From the NCBI GenBank assembly GCA_030141605.1, contig JAQGDQ010000141.1, positions 114,501 through 178,500 on the forward strand: DNA of 64,000 bases, given 5' to 3'. The stretch comes from Tubiluchus corallicola (Eukaryota; Priapulida; Priapulimorpha; Priapulimorphida; Tubiluchidae). This document shows positions 45,151 through 57,715 of the stretch, one piece after another. Every line of letters begins with the position of its first letter. The first letter of the stretch is position 1. The notes under the pieces are model-generated. The model saw only the letters and a list, made by a program, of their open reading frames with translations, was not told the DNA's origin and searched no databases. Made by a program: the position numbers and the translations under genes.

Positions 45151-45158
45151 TGACGTCA
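45151..45158. promoter_or_regulatory. full CRE palindrome, possible promoter
   Basis: TGACGTCA is the consensus CREB/ATF site. Fifty bases further on, CTGCC precedes a GTGAGT donor (exon end 45209), so a short non-coding first exon could splice to the acceptor at 46172. This is inference from position. Confidence 0.3.
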
Positions 45159-45561
45159 TATCACGAGAGAGAAAGCTGCACTAGATATCGATCAGAATTT
45201 TGCCCTGCCGTGAGTTTCTTTCCTCCAATATGAACGCTGAACAGCTTAGGAAAATTTCTTCTCTTGGATCAATATTTGCACTAAATTTCTGTGTCATGCT
45301 GCTCTATTTAAGATTGAATCTGCATGTGTTTACGCAAGTTGAGGTTGTTTAGTCAGTAAAAAAGCAAATGCACGTCCCTGCTTTGCATGTCACTTAATAC
45401 GAAATGCCTTTGTAGGGCTTCTTGCTTGTTTTTATATCGGGAAGCCACACACGTAAAATGCGTTTGCATTTAAATGAATGTATTTGGAGATGTCCAGTAG
45501 CAGCGCAGTTCATACCTCGTAATTGTTAAAAAGTTGTCATTTAAGGTGATCTCTTTCACAG

Positions 45562-45567
45562 TTTCCG

Positions 45568-45609
<42 letters not shown>

Positions 45610-45617
45610 TCTCTCTC

Positions 45618-45697
<80 letters not shown>

Positions 45698-45752
45698 CCT
45701 CCCCCCTCTCTCTCCCCCTCTCTCTCTCTCTCTTCCTCCCCCCTCGCTCTCT
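45562..45752 (+). repeat. (CT)n microsatellite
   Basis: About 190 bp of CT with CCC and CTCC interruptions. It is a polypurine-polypyrimidine tract of the kind able to form triplex DNA, and lies 450 bp upstream of the start exon at 46173. Confidence 0.96.
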
Positions 45753-46172
45753 CGTGTGTGTGTCTCGCGCGCGCACTACAGCACTTTTGTTCTTTCCATT
45801 GCAATTCAGAAGAATTTATAACGCTCCCGTGGTTTTTTTACTGCGTGCCAACCCGAATTTGTTGCCTCCATAGGAAAGCTCTAAATTGTTTCCCCGGCAG
45901 TTTACAATCGTTCAGTGTTTGCTAAGAGCCCCTAGTTTTGGAATTAGCTGCACGATATTTGTTTACTGTAGCTACAGCGTTTTGGCTGAAATCGCCCCAT
46001 ATTTCAATTTCTGGGATCCTAAACCGAGCACTGTAAATGTAATTTTAAAAACTGTAGTTATGTTGGTACATTACTACACTGTACATAGTTTATGAAATTT
46101 GCAGGTATTGCAGCGCGTAGCAGTGTACAGTCAGAATTAGCCTCTCTATAATAAATGTGTTTGTTTTCACAG

Positions 46173-46335
46173 AGAACTGATCTGCTAATCGGCAAACATG
46201 ATGGCCAGTGGACGGCAGCCGTTCTCTGGTGGTAGCGTGAAGCTCGAATTGGACACCGGTGATGACCACGACCATGAACATCATCACGAACATCATGATG
46301 ACTTCGATGAGGACGAATTTCACTTCCAGAAATGG
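46173..46335 (+). CDS. start exon of the unrecognised gene
   Basis: Acceptor TTGTTTTCACAG is followed by 25 nt of 5' UTR, then ATGATGG. The second ATG has the better +4 G. The open frame runs 46 codons to AATGG before GTAGGC. Its GC-richer codons against AT-rich surroundings and the sites at both ends support an exon. A non-coding exon upstream is implied. Confidence 0.65.
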
Positions 46336-49300
46336 GTAGGCAATCGATCAAACTTGAATCGTTTCTCTAAATGCCAGCGCTTGTAAAAATGACAGAATCG
46401 CCATTAAATGCTTCAGAGAGAAATTGAATTCGATAAATTTGAGTTGTGGAAATCGTGGGCGATTCGGCGTAATTGAAAATAAACAAAGATTTAGAGGGAC
46501 GCTGTTTTAAGGGCAAACTTTCTCTTGATTTAGTTACATTGTGCAACATAAATTTTCTATTTTGATTTGTAAGCCACATATGATTTTTACTAGCCTCGTT
46601 AGCTTCTTTGGAGTACATAGGGGTTGAAACTTGGAAAATATTTTACAAAGTAAACAGAGCTAATACCTGATAGTATTTTTTAATGTCTTTTTACACAAAT
46701 ATTTATGTATGTAAAAATGATATATAATATAGTTTCGTATTAGCAACTTATGCACCTGTATATACGTTCGACGCACATTTTAGAAACTTGTGCGTTCAGA
46801 CTAGCGAATTACTGTCGGTAAGTTAGTGTCTAGTGTGAACGACGATTTACTGTCGACACTTCTCGTAGTAAATAGAGAAGGGAGTGCTTACAGTCAGAGA
46901 AAAACTCGTAGTCTGAACACGCTTGCGAGTTACTTGGCGAGAAAACTCGCTAGTATGAACGCGCCATTAGGTAAAACCCGTGGAATGCAAGAAATGGAAA
47001 ATTATGACGGAACGTAAAACAATTCAATTGACTACAGTAAATTTTGTAAATAAGAACGTACATTTCAAGCTGTATGCTATGCTGCAAATTTTATTTCTTA
47101 AAACTTAACGTACCTTTTGGGCAATTTTGTGCAAATTTCACATTGGCAACGTAACTACGTAAGGCCTGGTTGTGGGAACAAAATTGCAGAAGTTCGGATA
47201 TTACAAAATTTCTCATATACTCTTTTGAATTCTGAATTTTTTACTTTTCTTGATTTTCTGTAGCGGTAAACCTCAGCCAGTTATTCTAGCACTTGATGCT
47301 TTGTTGACTTTTTCGTGATAGTGAGCCCTAAGCTCTCTTTTAACTCTTTATCACGCGATATCCAGTAATTTCCTGTTACGTGTGTGATGGTTTTTGCTCC
47401 CAGAGTCAGACTATTGTTAGCGGTTTAAATATTTTCAAACATTACCTTTGAAAACAAATATAGAACAGCTCTTTGATTTGCAAACAAGTATCAATGGTAG
47501 ATCAGCATTTCTTGGCTCATTAGTCAGTAAAATTAATGTTTAAAATTACGTTGTTTGGCGTGTTTTATCATTCTCATTGGAAGTTGTAATAAAAAGAGGC
47601 ACACAGTAATTACGCTGTTATTACTACTAAACCTCTTTGCTGCTATAAAATTCATTGTAAGTTTCTGGCCCCAATTGATCTAAAGCTGCTTCCATATATA
47701 ACAGCGCGTTTTAGAAAATACATAGGTAAAAATCACGTGAAGCGAATCGACTACAGGAAATTTTGTAAACAAGTCGTAAAGTACATTCGCTTTTTGATAG
47801 TCTTTTTACATTCGGCCACTATGAACGGGCAAGCTCTCCACAATCTGTATACTGAAGGCATTGGATTTTCTTCCATCTGGCAATGTATATCCATCTACAT
47901 TATCTCAATCTAGTTAGTTATATCTATTTGTATAATAATATATAATTTTTCGCCCCCCCCCCCTTCCTCCCGGTGGGCCCGATTCGAAAAATAAACCATC
48001 AATGGCACGACACCAGATCGAGACCTTTCGTTTGATATATAGATCGCCGCAAATGGTGCCCTCCTCGAACCTGTAGCCTCGAATCTTATATATAAATATA
48101 TATACCAAGAATATTAATATATAGATATTATGTTTAACCTATTCTGTTGTCCGGCGATTTTAATTTGTTTATCTGATATTCCTGTGACTGTATTCAGTGC
48201 ATTGTCTGACTGAAGTTAAGCAACATTCTGGAGAAACTTCAGATGAGAAAAAACCCTGTTTGCACATATGTATGTGAAATTCCGTTATCAGTTCGCTGTT
48301 TCACCACAGAAGATATCCTTGATACCGAAGTGGGTGCCAATCCTACTACAACCATTGACCATTTGGATACTAGTTTACAGTAAAGCGGGCTGAAAAAACA
48401 TCAAAAATTAGTAGGCATTTAACGACATAATTAATTAGAATATGACTGTGAACACCAGAATGTTTATAAACCACTGTGGTTTATTTCACAATAATTGCGG
48501 CAATGAGTTGAAGAAAGAAAAGAGAGGTGCTGAAAAATTGTGAACCAGCCGGGACTTGAACCAGAAACCTAGGGTTAGACCTAACATACTCTGCCCCTGA
48601 GTTACCAGAAGTTGTACTGATAAGCCCCTGGCATAACAGTGTCTAGTTTTTTGGTGGATTACTGCTGTGTTTATCTGTCTTAAGGGCAGATTTTTTTGTT
48701 TTAGAATTCTATCTGCCCAGTGTCTATAGTAAAAGTAAATCGGAAAAGGTACGTTGATGAAGGTGATGATGACGACAACGACGACAACGATGATGATGAT
48801 GATGATTGATCACCGATATCCGCAGTGTATATTCAGCCTTTCTCTACGCTTTGCAGCTCCGCCCCACATGTAATCCACAGACCAAAACTAGAACTGGGTG
48901 TTAGCGTAATCAGAGGAAATAAAATAGTCAATTCTGCATTCTGTAATCGAAGTAGGGCCATAACAGTTATCGTTATTCGTTAACGCCACCTGTTCGCCCC
49001 TGGGTACGTTGTGTTAGCCTTCGAAACGCAGTTTTCCTGGTGCATATGAAGAATGATTCTTCTGTTGTTGTTGTTGTTGTTTTTGTTTTTGTTTTTCTTT
49101 CGACCATTCCTTTTTGACATAAATAAATTTTCCTCATTTAGTTTATTTATTCCTCATATCTGGTCTTAGACTTCTTTCTATTTGAGACGGTAAACAAGAG
49201 TTCTAGTGATGTTAGAGCAAACAATTCTGTCAAAATAAATTTTATTGCGTCACTTCAGTTATATTAGAGGTCAACAAAAAGGAACCCTCTCCTAGGTACT

Positions 49301-52300
49301 TGCCTTTGAAATGACCTTGACTTTTGACCTCAGCTGCGCAGCAACACTTCCTTCTGCTAAATTTGGCAAGCTTCGAGTTGGACAAACAGGTAAAGGGATA
49401 CAGATAAACGTCATACCTGCTCGACTCTGCCAAAGTTAGATAAACATGATACCTACTCAACTCTGCCAGAATCAGGTAAACATGTTTCCTACTCGACTCT
49501 GCCAGTCAGATAAACATCATACCTACTCGACTCTGCCAGAGTCAGATAAACATGATACCTACTCAACTCTGCCAGAGTCAGATAAACATGATACCTACTC
49601 AACTCTGCCAGTCAGATAAACATCATACCTACTCGACTCTGCCAGAGTCAGATAAACATCATACCTACTCGACTCTGCCAGAGTCAGATAAACATGATAC
49701 CTACTCAACTCTGCCAGAGTCAGGTAAACATGTTTCCTACTCGACTCTGCCAGAGTCAGATAAACATGATACCTACTCAACTCTGCCAGAGTCAGATAAA
49801 CATGATACCTACTCAACTCTGCCAGAGTCAGATAAACATGATACCTACTCAACTCTGCCAGAGTCAGGTAAACATGATACCTACTCGACTCTGCCAGAGT
49901 CAGATAAACATCATACCTACTCGACTCTGCCAGAGTCAGATAAACATGATACCTACTCGACTCTGCCAGAGTCAGATAAACGTGATACCTATTCGACTCT
50001 GCCAGGGTCAGGTAAACATCATGCCTACTAGACTCTGCCAGTCAGATAAACATCATACCTACTCGACTCTGCCAGAGTTAGATAAACATCATACCTACTC
50101 GACTCTGCCAGAGTCAGATAAACATGATACCTATTCGACTCTGCCAGGGTCAGGTAAACATGTTTCCTACTCAACTCTGCCAGTCAGGTAAACATCATGC
50201 CTACTAGACCCTGCCAGAGTCAGATAAACATCATACCTACTCGACTCTGCCAGAGTCAGATAAACATCATACCTACTCGACGCTGCCAGAGTTAGATAAA
50301 CATAATACCTACTCGACTCTGCCAGAGTCAGATAAACATCATACCTACTCGACTCTGCCAGAGTCAGATAAACATGATACCTATTCGACTCTGCCAGAGT
50401 CAGATAAACATCATACCTACTCGACGCTGCCAGAGTTAGATAAACATTATACCTACTCGACTCTGCCAGAGTCAGATAAACATGATACCTACTCAACTCT
50501 GCCAGAGTCAGGTAAACATGTTTCCTACTCGACTCTGCCAGTCAGATAAACATCATACCTACTCGACTCTGCCAGAGTTAGATAAACATCATACCTACTC
50601 GACTCTGCCAGAGTCAGATAAACATGATACCTACTTAACTCTGCCAGAGTCAGGTAAACATGTTTCCTACTCGACTCTGCCAGTCACATAAACATCATAC
50701 CTACTCAACTTTGCTAGAGTCAGATAAACATCATACTACTCGACTCTGCCAAAGTCAGATAAACATGATACCTATTCAACTCTGCCAAAATCAGATAAAC
50801 ATCATACCTACTTGACTCTGCCAAAGTGTTTATTTACCATATGTAATTACAATCCCATCTGATTCTATGGTGGCATTAATTATTGTTTACTCTGGAATTT
50901 AGGTATTTAATCAACTAATCTCTACTCAGAAGTGTCTTCTAAAACAACAGATAAGAAAATGTCTATTATGTTACAAACTATTGATGATTTACCTGTTGAC
51001 GTTTGAGTTGGCGTATTGACAGTGCGCTAGGTTACTATCACACTGTGTTGAATATTCAGTATATTCATAAATATTTTTTATTCTTGTGATCTACTAAAGT
51101 TGTATCAACTTAAATTAACTGTATAACTACTTTAATCAAATTTAAATGAAATTCGACATAATTGTCGAACTTGGAGAAAGCGTATTTAGGTGGACAAACC
51201 TTGACCTTATGATAAATAGGTGAGGTCAAGGTCATTTATAAAGGCCTTGAGGTTTTGCGCAAGCGAAGGTGAAACTATTTTTAACCGTTTCGTCAAATTG
51301 TAAGTAATTTTGTCCAGTAACATTTGGGATTGGGGTTGGGGTAGAGAAAATATGACATATCAAAGTGACCAAGGTGGACTTAGTGTCGAAAAGGTTCTTG
51401 TGTGAGTGACCTAAAATAGTGAAAATGAACAGTGTGAGAATGTAAGAACACACAGGATTTGATAAAGGCTAAAGTAACCAACATATTACATTTATCATTG
51501 AATTAATAGAAACCAGCGTACACATTTCAGCTATAAAGAATGGTTGCAAATTTCTTATGTTACAGGGAAAGCCAACCCTTCTGGAATGTTCGTGAAAAAT
51601 GTTAGAAATATTTGGTAATTAAAACTACGATAAGCGCCTCAACTAGTAAAATCACTTTAAAGTTGCGATCGCTTCGTGCTTGGGCGCTCGCATTTTGAAC
51701 GCCCATTCTTCCACCAATGACGTCGTTCATCGACTGAAAAAGCAGCAAACTGTCAATTTCTTTCAAAAGTACAAGTTTTTATTAAAACAAATTGGATAGT
51801 TAATTTTGTGATATTTTTGCAAGAATATTAAGTAAGCTTGTAGAAGTCTGAATTAGTTTAAACAGTGCGCTTACGAAAAGCCACGAGTACCTTACAAGAA
51901 GCCAGAAGTCTTCCAGTTACGTCAATTATTTTCAACTGAATAGTGGTTACCACCGTGCCTGAAAATTGCTGTACAGTATAAATTAACTTGATACTTTATT
52001 GACAGTTTTTTGTTGACTCTAGCATAGACAATTTCTTTGTTTTGTTTTTTAAACTTGAGCGATAAGAGTAAAATAAGTGACTTGCTAAGTGCTAAGTGAC
52101 TTGTCCTTTCCCTTAAAATTACAATTGGTGTGTGTGTTGGAGTCAGCAGTAAAACAGTAAGTGAGATTGTTCCAATCGTCATTTCACAGTCACTCATTAC
52201 ACCGGTTATTGAACCAAAGTCCTTGAGTCCTTGACTCTGATTCCCGAGTTCCAAATTAGGTGTTTATGAGAGCTAGTTCAAATACAGTCATCTTGCTGAG

Positions 52301-55300
52301 TAAATATGAATCTTTCTTATTTTAGAAATATGGCAAGCCTAGGTGTAAGCTGTGACTGCAGTCGCTTCACTCAGTGACTTATGACCCACTGAGTGACCAA
52401 TGTTTGCAGACTAGATTTGTTTTTTGAAATTTTCGTATTTGAGTATCTCATTTTATGTTATTGGAGTTTGCAGCTTTCATCAGATACGTTATATTTTCCC
52501 AACAATTCAAAGCAGACGCTAAATATGACAATTGCAATTGAAAAAGTAAATGGCGAATTAGACAAAAAGTTGCTAGAAATATAAAAGTAAGAAAACGAAA
52601 GTACACTTAGCCAGTGATAAAAAATTAATGTAACAAGACGCAAAGCCAATATGAAACAAACACAGATAGCACACAATTACAAATATGCAACAGAACATTG
52701 ATCAATTCAGTTCAGTTTTGTTTGCACAAATAGCTACAATGTAATATGCATACCAAATACTACATGAACCGAAAAAAATCGTAATAGGCAGTACGCAAAG
52801 TTGTCTTTATAGACAAATATTAAGGTATAGTATACTGATAACAAAAATCGCAGTTACATTTTGTATAAATCAGCAATGGAAAAAGAAAAATGACTTAAGA
52901 GTAGTATCTGTTCCAGCTTTTTAAATGAAAGATCATAAAGAATAAAATCATGAGCGTTGAAAACAATTGTGGTTAGAACATGCTGCCAAAGTTCTGATTT
53001 CTTTTTCCCCAGAGATCGGAGTTGTTGCCAAATTAAGTTTCTTGCATTGATGTCATAAATGTGTAAAGTGTAACCACAAAGCCTATAAAAACAAAAAAAC
53101 ATTATTAAAAGCAATTAACAACTGTGCATTATGCAATATAAAGTTATGTCAAAATACTAAAACGTCTCAATTTTTGAGTAGATAAGTTAACATCAGAAAT
53201 GTTATAAAAATTATTATACGAAATGTAGTGAGTAATTCTAGGCTTGAAATTATTACTTCCCAACGCTGCACACTAAATAATACATTAAATACATCATGGC
53301 CCTGCACTTGACACTAGCGCTCTTTATTATGATTGCATACTGTATAACTTGTCCTGCGGGTCTAAATTGTTGTGCTCATTTATCTCAAAACTGGAATATG
53401 CGGACGGCAGGTAATTTTGGCTAGATTTTTGTGGTTCTTTTTGGTGGCTTTATAGTTCAGTGACTTAGCATGGCCAACAAGTGTTCTTGCAGTGTTACTG
53501 TCCGGACTTTCGTTGATTTTTCAAAACCTACCGAATTTTCTCCTTTCTGTGTCATTTATCAACAAGTTGATAAAAAATTAAATCTGTTAGTATTTTTATT
53601 GCCTAAATTATAATGTCTGAAGCTTACTATTTCAGAAAAGTGACAGTTTCAACTTTTCATACATACAATGTCATAATAAGAATCCATGATATAAAATCAC
53701 AGGTAAAAGTCACAGGAACAAAACGTTATTTTCACACACATGTAATGCCATCATATATAAATGTAGTGTCGTGTATTGCCAGATAATAACAGATTTAGAA
53801 TATTTTCTGTTTAATTACCTTAGTTATTTATGGTATTTAAATAAGTTGTGACTGACTTTATTTTTGTTTGATCTCCTGACTTTGTTTCTTAGCCAAAATT
53901 GAAACTTTTTCCGGCCACCGGAAATTAATTGTGACTTTTTCCTGTAACTTTATAAGAACGACTTGTTAAAAGTGTATGTGTTTGCCTACGAAATAATCAA
54001 AACTTTATGATGACTTATTAGCGCTTTGGCCAATGTTTTGCTATTGCTTTATCGTGCTGCTGGTTTAGCCTTTGTTTTTTGCGGAATTTAGGCACTCAAA
54101 AAATCGAATTTAAAGCTTACTGAAAGTCCTCGGGCAGCACTCCAGATTTTCACTTTGGTTTAAAACAACATTTTTGTCACGTGACTGATTTATTCCGGCG
54201 ACAAGCAGCTGGCTGTACCGGACGATTCCATTTGGAGACAAGACGGGGCGGTTGGTGTGTACATGTACGTTTGTACGTGCTTTGAAATGAGAGATGAAAA
54301 TTGTTAAACGCTGTTAATCTAAATATAGATAATAGTTTTCAGTAGAGTCATTTAATTAAACATTTAAACTGTTTTACAGAGTCAGAGTTTTAATTTCCCG
54401 AAAGAAACTGACGTTTCGTTTTAATGTTTTTATCTACTGTCAGTTAAATACACAGCTTATTTCTACGAAAATTAAAACAATTACGGTTAAAAATTTCACT
54501 TGAAAGTCAGAATCAGAATAGGGTCATTCGCAATTTAGTGAATACAGTAATAGTTATGATTTATGAGCTATTACAACAATTTTGTCTTCGATGTACATTA
54601 GAAAAAAATTAAAACACATTTTGTTTCTCCTTGACACTGTAGTTTTTCTCTCAGACCGAGTGGTAAGGACCTACTTTGTTTTTCTTAACTGTCTCTACCT
54701 GACAAGTAAACTTGCATGAGTACAGTCATTTTCCTGTGGTTTTTGGCACCATGCCCATTTTTTCAGTGTTCCCACATAAATTAACCACATGTTCGCTGTG
54801 CACTGTACCTGGAATTTCTGGCACGGTGATACGAAAACATGCAACTGAAACAAGTAGATAAAAGAGTTAAATTTACATAGCACAAAGTAAAATCAAATTA
54901 AACATTAGAATTCACATTTGGCAATAATCGAAGATGCCTCGCACGCACATAAGACGGATGGCATTTAGCGTAAAGAATTCTCCAGCTAGGCTTTTTCTAC
55001 ATGTCTTTTTTTATTCTTGCTATTAACTGACTTGTTCGTTTTTATGGCAATATATATAAATATGATCATTATTTGTACTACTATCGTTTTTGTATAGCAG
55101 CCTTTCGGAATTTTTGAGTAACGTGTCATTCTTACTTTAGATCTAGAAATAAAATCTTTTAGCCCCAAAAACAATCCCAAAAACAATTCATGTACATAAA
55201 TTAACGGGCACTGATAGAAAACGGACTAGAGGGTTACTGATGAAAAAAGTTTATTGATTTGGTAATGGGTAATGGGTTAAGTACTCGTCGTGATAATATT

Positions 55301-56182
55301 GCTATCTATGTATTTCATTAACATGGCCTTCTGGCATCCAGAATAGATGTTCTCTGGTTGAATAATGTGTATAAAATTGCAACTATTTATTACAGTTATG
55401 CACAGTACTATTAAATCTCTACAACGTAAGTCCTGTTTTTTTTCATTTTCAGGCCCAGAGGAAAAGATATTTTTCTGAGCCTTGTGAACCTACTGTACCT
55501 CCTGTGGCCCGTGACGTAAGTTTTGATTTTGATGGATGATGTTTGTTATTGTTATTCTGATACAAGCACAGATTTTTTTTTGAATTTTCAAAGTTCTTTT
55601 TTTTGTATGGCCAACAGGCTTTCCAAGTTGAAATTAAAAATTAATGAAAGCAGGCATGGAATGAAATAGAAAAAATAAAACACGATGAAAGTTTTTATTA
55701 AAGATCTAGTGGTTTTGTGCAGCCGGTATAGATAAATATTTAAACAGGTTAATTATTGTAATGCAAGAATGAACTAACTATTAATTTTTATTAATGGCAT
55801 GCATAATTATGTAAACATTTACGCGCGAGGTTGTGTATTACACGATATTGTAAATAATTAGCGGGAAGCATGTAAGGCATCGATTTCTACAGTTATTGTA
55901 ACTGTGACCCAGCAAAAAACGTAAAGTGTCAACAGAGCTGTGAACGTGTGACCTAGCAACTGTCCGCTCGATAGCTATTAAATTTTGTAACTTAAATTGA
56001 ATTAATTGAACTGAATGCAATTAATTGATGAATAATGCGTAATAACTGTACAGTCTTGCTACATAATTCATGGATCCGTCAAGTGTGCAGTAATGAATGA
56101 AACGTACTAAATGCAGGGAGAAGTGATTAAGTTGAATAAATTGGCTGGCTGCCAAACTCTTCAGGCTGTGCTGGCACATAAA
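46198..56182 (+). CDS. unrecognised gene, 5' part, acidic/His-rich N-terminus
   Basis: Provisional join: 46198-46335, 55453-55515 and, less surely, 56117-56182, all phase 0. The first exon encodes MMASGRQPFSGGSVKLELDT, then an alternating His/Asp/Glu stretch (DDHDHEHHHEHHDD) and DEDEFHFQKW. The second gives AQRKRYFSEPCEPTVPPVAR and D. The third gives GEVIKLNKLAGCQTLQAVLA and HK. There is no signal peptide or membrane segment. The His/acidic run might bind metal, but that is only composition. I do not recognise the family. The gene must continue right of 56182 or past the window, and further exons may lie in the 9-kb intron. Confidence 0.5.
46790..46964. mobile_element. 175-bp palindromic MITE
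   Basis: The ends GTGCGTTCAGACTAGCGAAT and (inverted) GCGCGTTCATACTAGCGAGT match at 16 of 20 positions. Further GTGTGAACGAC and GTCTGAACACG inversions inside make it largely self-complementary. No target duplication is clear. It lies in the first intron of the unrecognised gene. Confidence 0.6.
48550..48610 (-). mobile_element. tRNA-derived SINE head or degenerate tRNA
   Basis: On the minus strand TGGTAACTCAGGGG (48607-48594, A-box-like) and GGTTCAAGTCC (48562-48552, a good B box) are tRNA-spaced. No convincing acceptor stem is visible. Confidence 0.45.
48756..48806 (+). repeat. GAT/GAC trinucleotide microsatellite
   Basis: GATGATGATGACGACAACGA followed by further GAT repeats. Confidence 0.85.
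49400..50826 (+). repeat. 36-bp satellite, about 40 copies
   Basis: The unit is TCAGATAAACATGATACCTA then CTCGACTCTGCCAGAG. Recurrent variants are a shortened 31-bp form (GCCAGTCAG), CATCAT, TTTCC and GTTAG types. The variants recur in the same order in several places, so blocks of several units were duplicated together. The 3n length gives spurious frames up to 165 codons on both strands. Confidence 0.97.
51564..52114 (+). mobile_element. dispersed ~540-bp TIR element, copy 3
   Basis: It runs from AGGGAAAGCCAACCCTTCTG to CTTGTCCTTTCCCTT. It is more diverged than the other two copies and differs by small indels, for example an extra GCTTCGTGCTTGGGCGCTCG region. Confidence 0.72.
52115..55452. 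other. intron of the unrecognised gene, no feature seen
   Basis: AT-rich sequence without recognised repeats or coding segments. Short minus-strand frames (52458, 52854) look random. Confidence 0.4.
55453..55515 (+). CDS. second exon of the unrecognised gene
   Basis: The acceptor has a strong pyrimidine tract (GTTTTTTTTCATTTTCAG) and the donor GTAAGT is consensus. The 63-nt exon is open in phase 0, compatible with the start exon 9.1 kb upstream: AQRKRYFSEPCEPTVPPVAR plus Asp. Confidence 0.65.
56117..56182 (+). CDS. possible third exon of the unrecognised gene
   Basis: This 66-nt phase-0 segment (GEVIKLNKLAGCQTLQAVLA then HK) is followed by a consensus GTGAGT donor. The acceptor ACTAAATGCAG has a poor pyrimidine tract, so this call is weak. 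Confidence 0.35.
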
Positions 56183-56672
56183 GTGAGTCTTTCTCGTTTG
56201 CCACTAGATGACAGCAAAACCCTAAAAATGAACAGCAGACACCGAAACTGCGCAATAAGTGCGCAAGCCAGAGAGGGGATAAAATCCATACTTTCAGCTC
56301 TAACTGAAGCTTTGCTGTAACTGTTTCTGTGTTCTTAGTCCTACAGGACTGTGGTAGCAGGAAAAATTATCTTTTTTTCCCGTCAGATGGCAGGAGGTAC
56401 CAATGATAAGAGTTCAACTAAATGAATGTTTGCTCGTTCTCAATATTATACAATTGGCTTTTTAGCACGTAATTATAGTATCATGAAGCTTTTCGAAAAT
56501 TCTAGTATTTTTGGGACAAAGCAAAATTTTCGTTTGTTAAAATCAGTGCTTGTTTGTACGTGCTGTTTTAGTTAAGATTTAGTGTAACTTTAGACAATGA
56601 TTAACAATTTAATGACTGGTCTTTTGCAGTCAGCATTATCAGCACCGCCATTGCTACTCATATTTTAGATAG

Positions 56673-57000
56673 TAGTAGTAGTGGTTTATTGACCCAAAAA
56701 TTGATATTTACAATATTTACAATCTGTGACAGGGATAGCAGAATTGAAACATTTCATAGTCCAAAATTTTCTACTTTTCAGAAAACAGCAACATTACACA
56801 AAGGTTAAAAAAATTCACAATAACAAATATTCATTCGGCGTCGGTGAAAAAAAGATATGAAGATATTATAATGACAGAGCTGAAACTAGAAGATGATTCA
56901 ACAATGTAGACAGAGACAACGTAAACAAGTTTAAAGAATTTTACAGAATTGTAACACTTCATTATGGTGCTTGCAAAAATTAGTGTGTTTTCTTATTCAA
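56673..57000 (-). mobile_element. LINE 3' end, minus strand
   Basis: The reverse complement ends TTTTTGGGTCAATAAACCAC followed by TACTACTACTA, the form of a CR1/L2-type LINE 3' end with a short TAC repeat. The upstream (higher coordinate) limit is unclear. Confidence 0.5.
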
Positions 57001-57715
57001 ACGCTTATAAAATATTAAGGCAGATCTCAAGCACCAAATTGGAATTTATAATTGACATTAAGGATGTATAGTCTACATTGCTGAATCTTAACAATCCTGG
57101 TAACAGAAGCACCGCCTGTAATGCATGACATGCACGCGATAATAGTAAATGACGCTATCATCGAAATATGAAATTAAAAAGCATCATATATTTTTCAAAT
57201 TTCAACAGCATGTTTATTTTTACGAAAATTTCTTTTTCGAAAACTCTAGTAAAATAATCTGAAAAGATCGTTACCAGTATAACTCATTAAATTTAAACGA
57301 CTTGGTGCTTGGTTTAAATAACGTGTATCTCCGTTTGTTGTAAGATAAAGAGTTTATTTTTCACTTAGTAGCGTTAAAATTGAAGGTATAAAACATTATT
57401 TCCATAATGATCTAAAGTGCTTAATAAAATAATGAGAGATAATGAAACAGTGTTTACATATCAGGAAAAAGCAATAAAAATACATTATACATAATACAAA
57501 ATACATAAAAGACGACCAAAATACAAAGTAAATCAAATGAATGATTAAAAACAGTGCACAATGCACAAAAGGCAATAAGAAAATCTATATGCACGTACAA
57601 AGAGAAATAAATGAATAATTAAAATACAGTACCTCAGTACAGTATAATTTAATTAAAAAGTCGAAAGGGTTACACACTAAGCCAGAGAGTATAGTATCCG
57701 CTATGCGCTCATGGG

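Larger units (their letters stand above)
46965..49399. other. intron, mostly featureless
   Basis: It contains a short diverged repeat GACTACAGNAAATTTTGTAA (47029 and 47750), a run of about twelve C at 47952, and a GAT/GAC microsatellite (48756-48806). A tRNA-like SINE head is listed separately. Confidence 0.4.

Noticed and set aside
49552-50691. Frames of up to 165 codons with a DKHDTYSTLPES repeat
   Set aside because: They come from the 36-bp satellite, which is open in several phases and on both strands.
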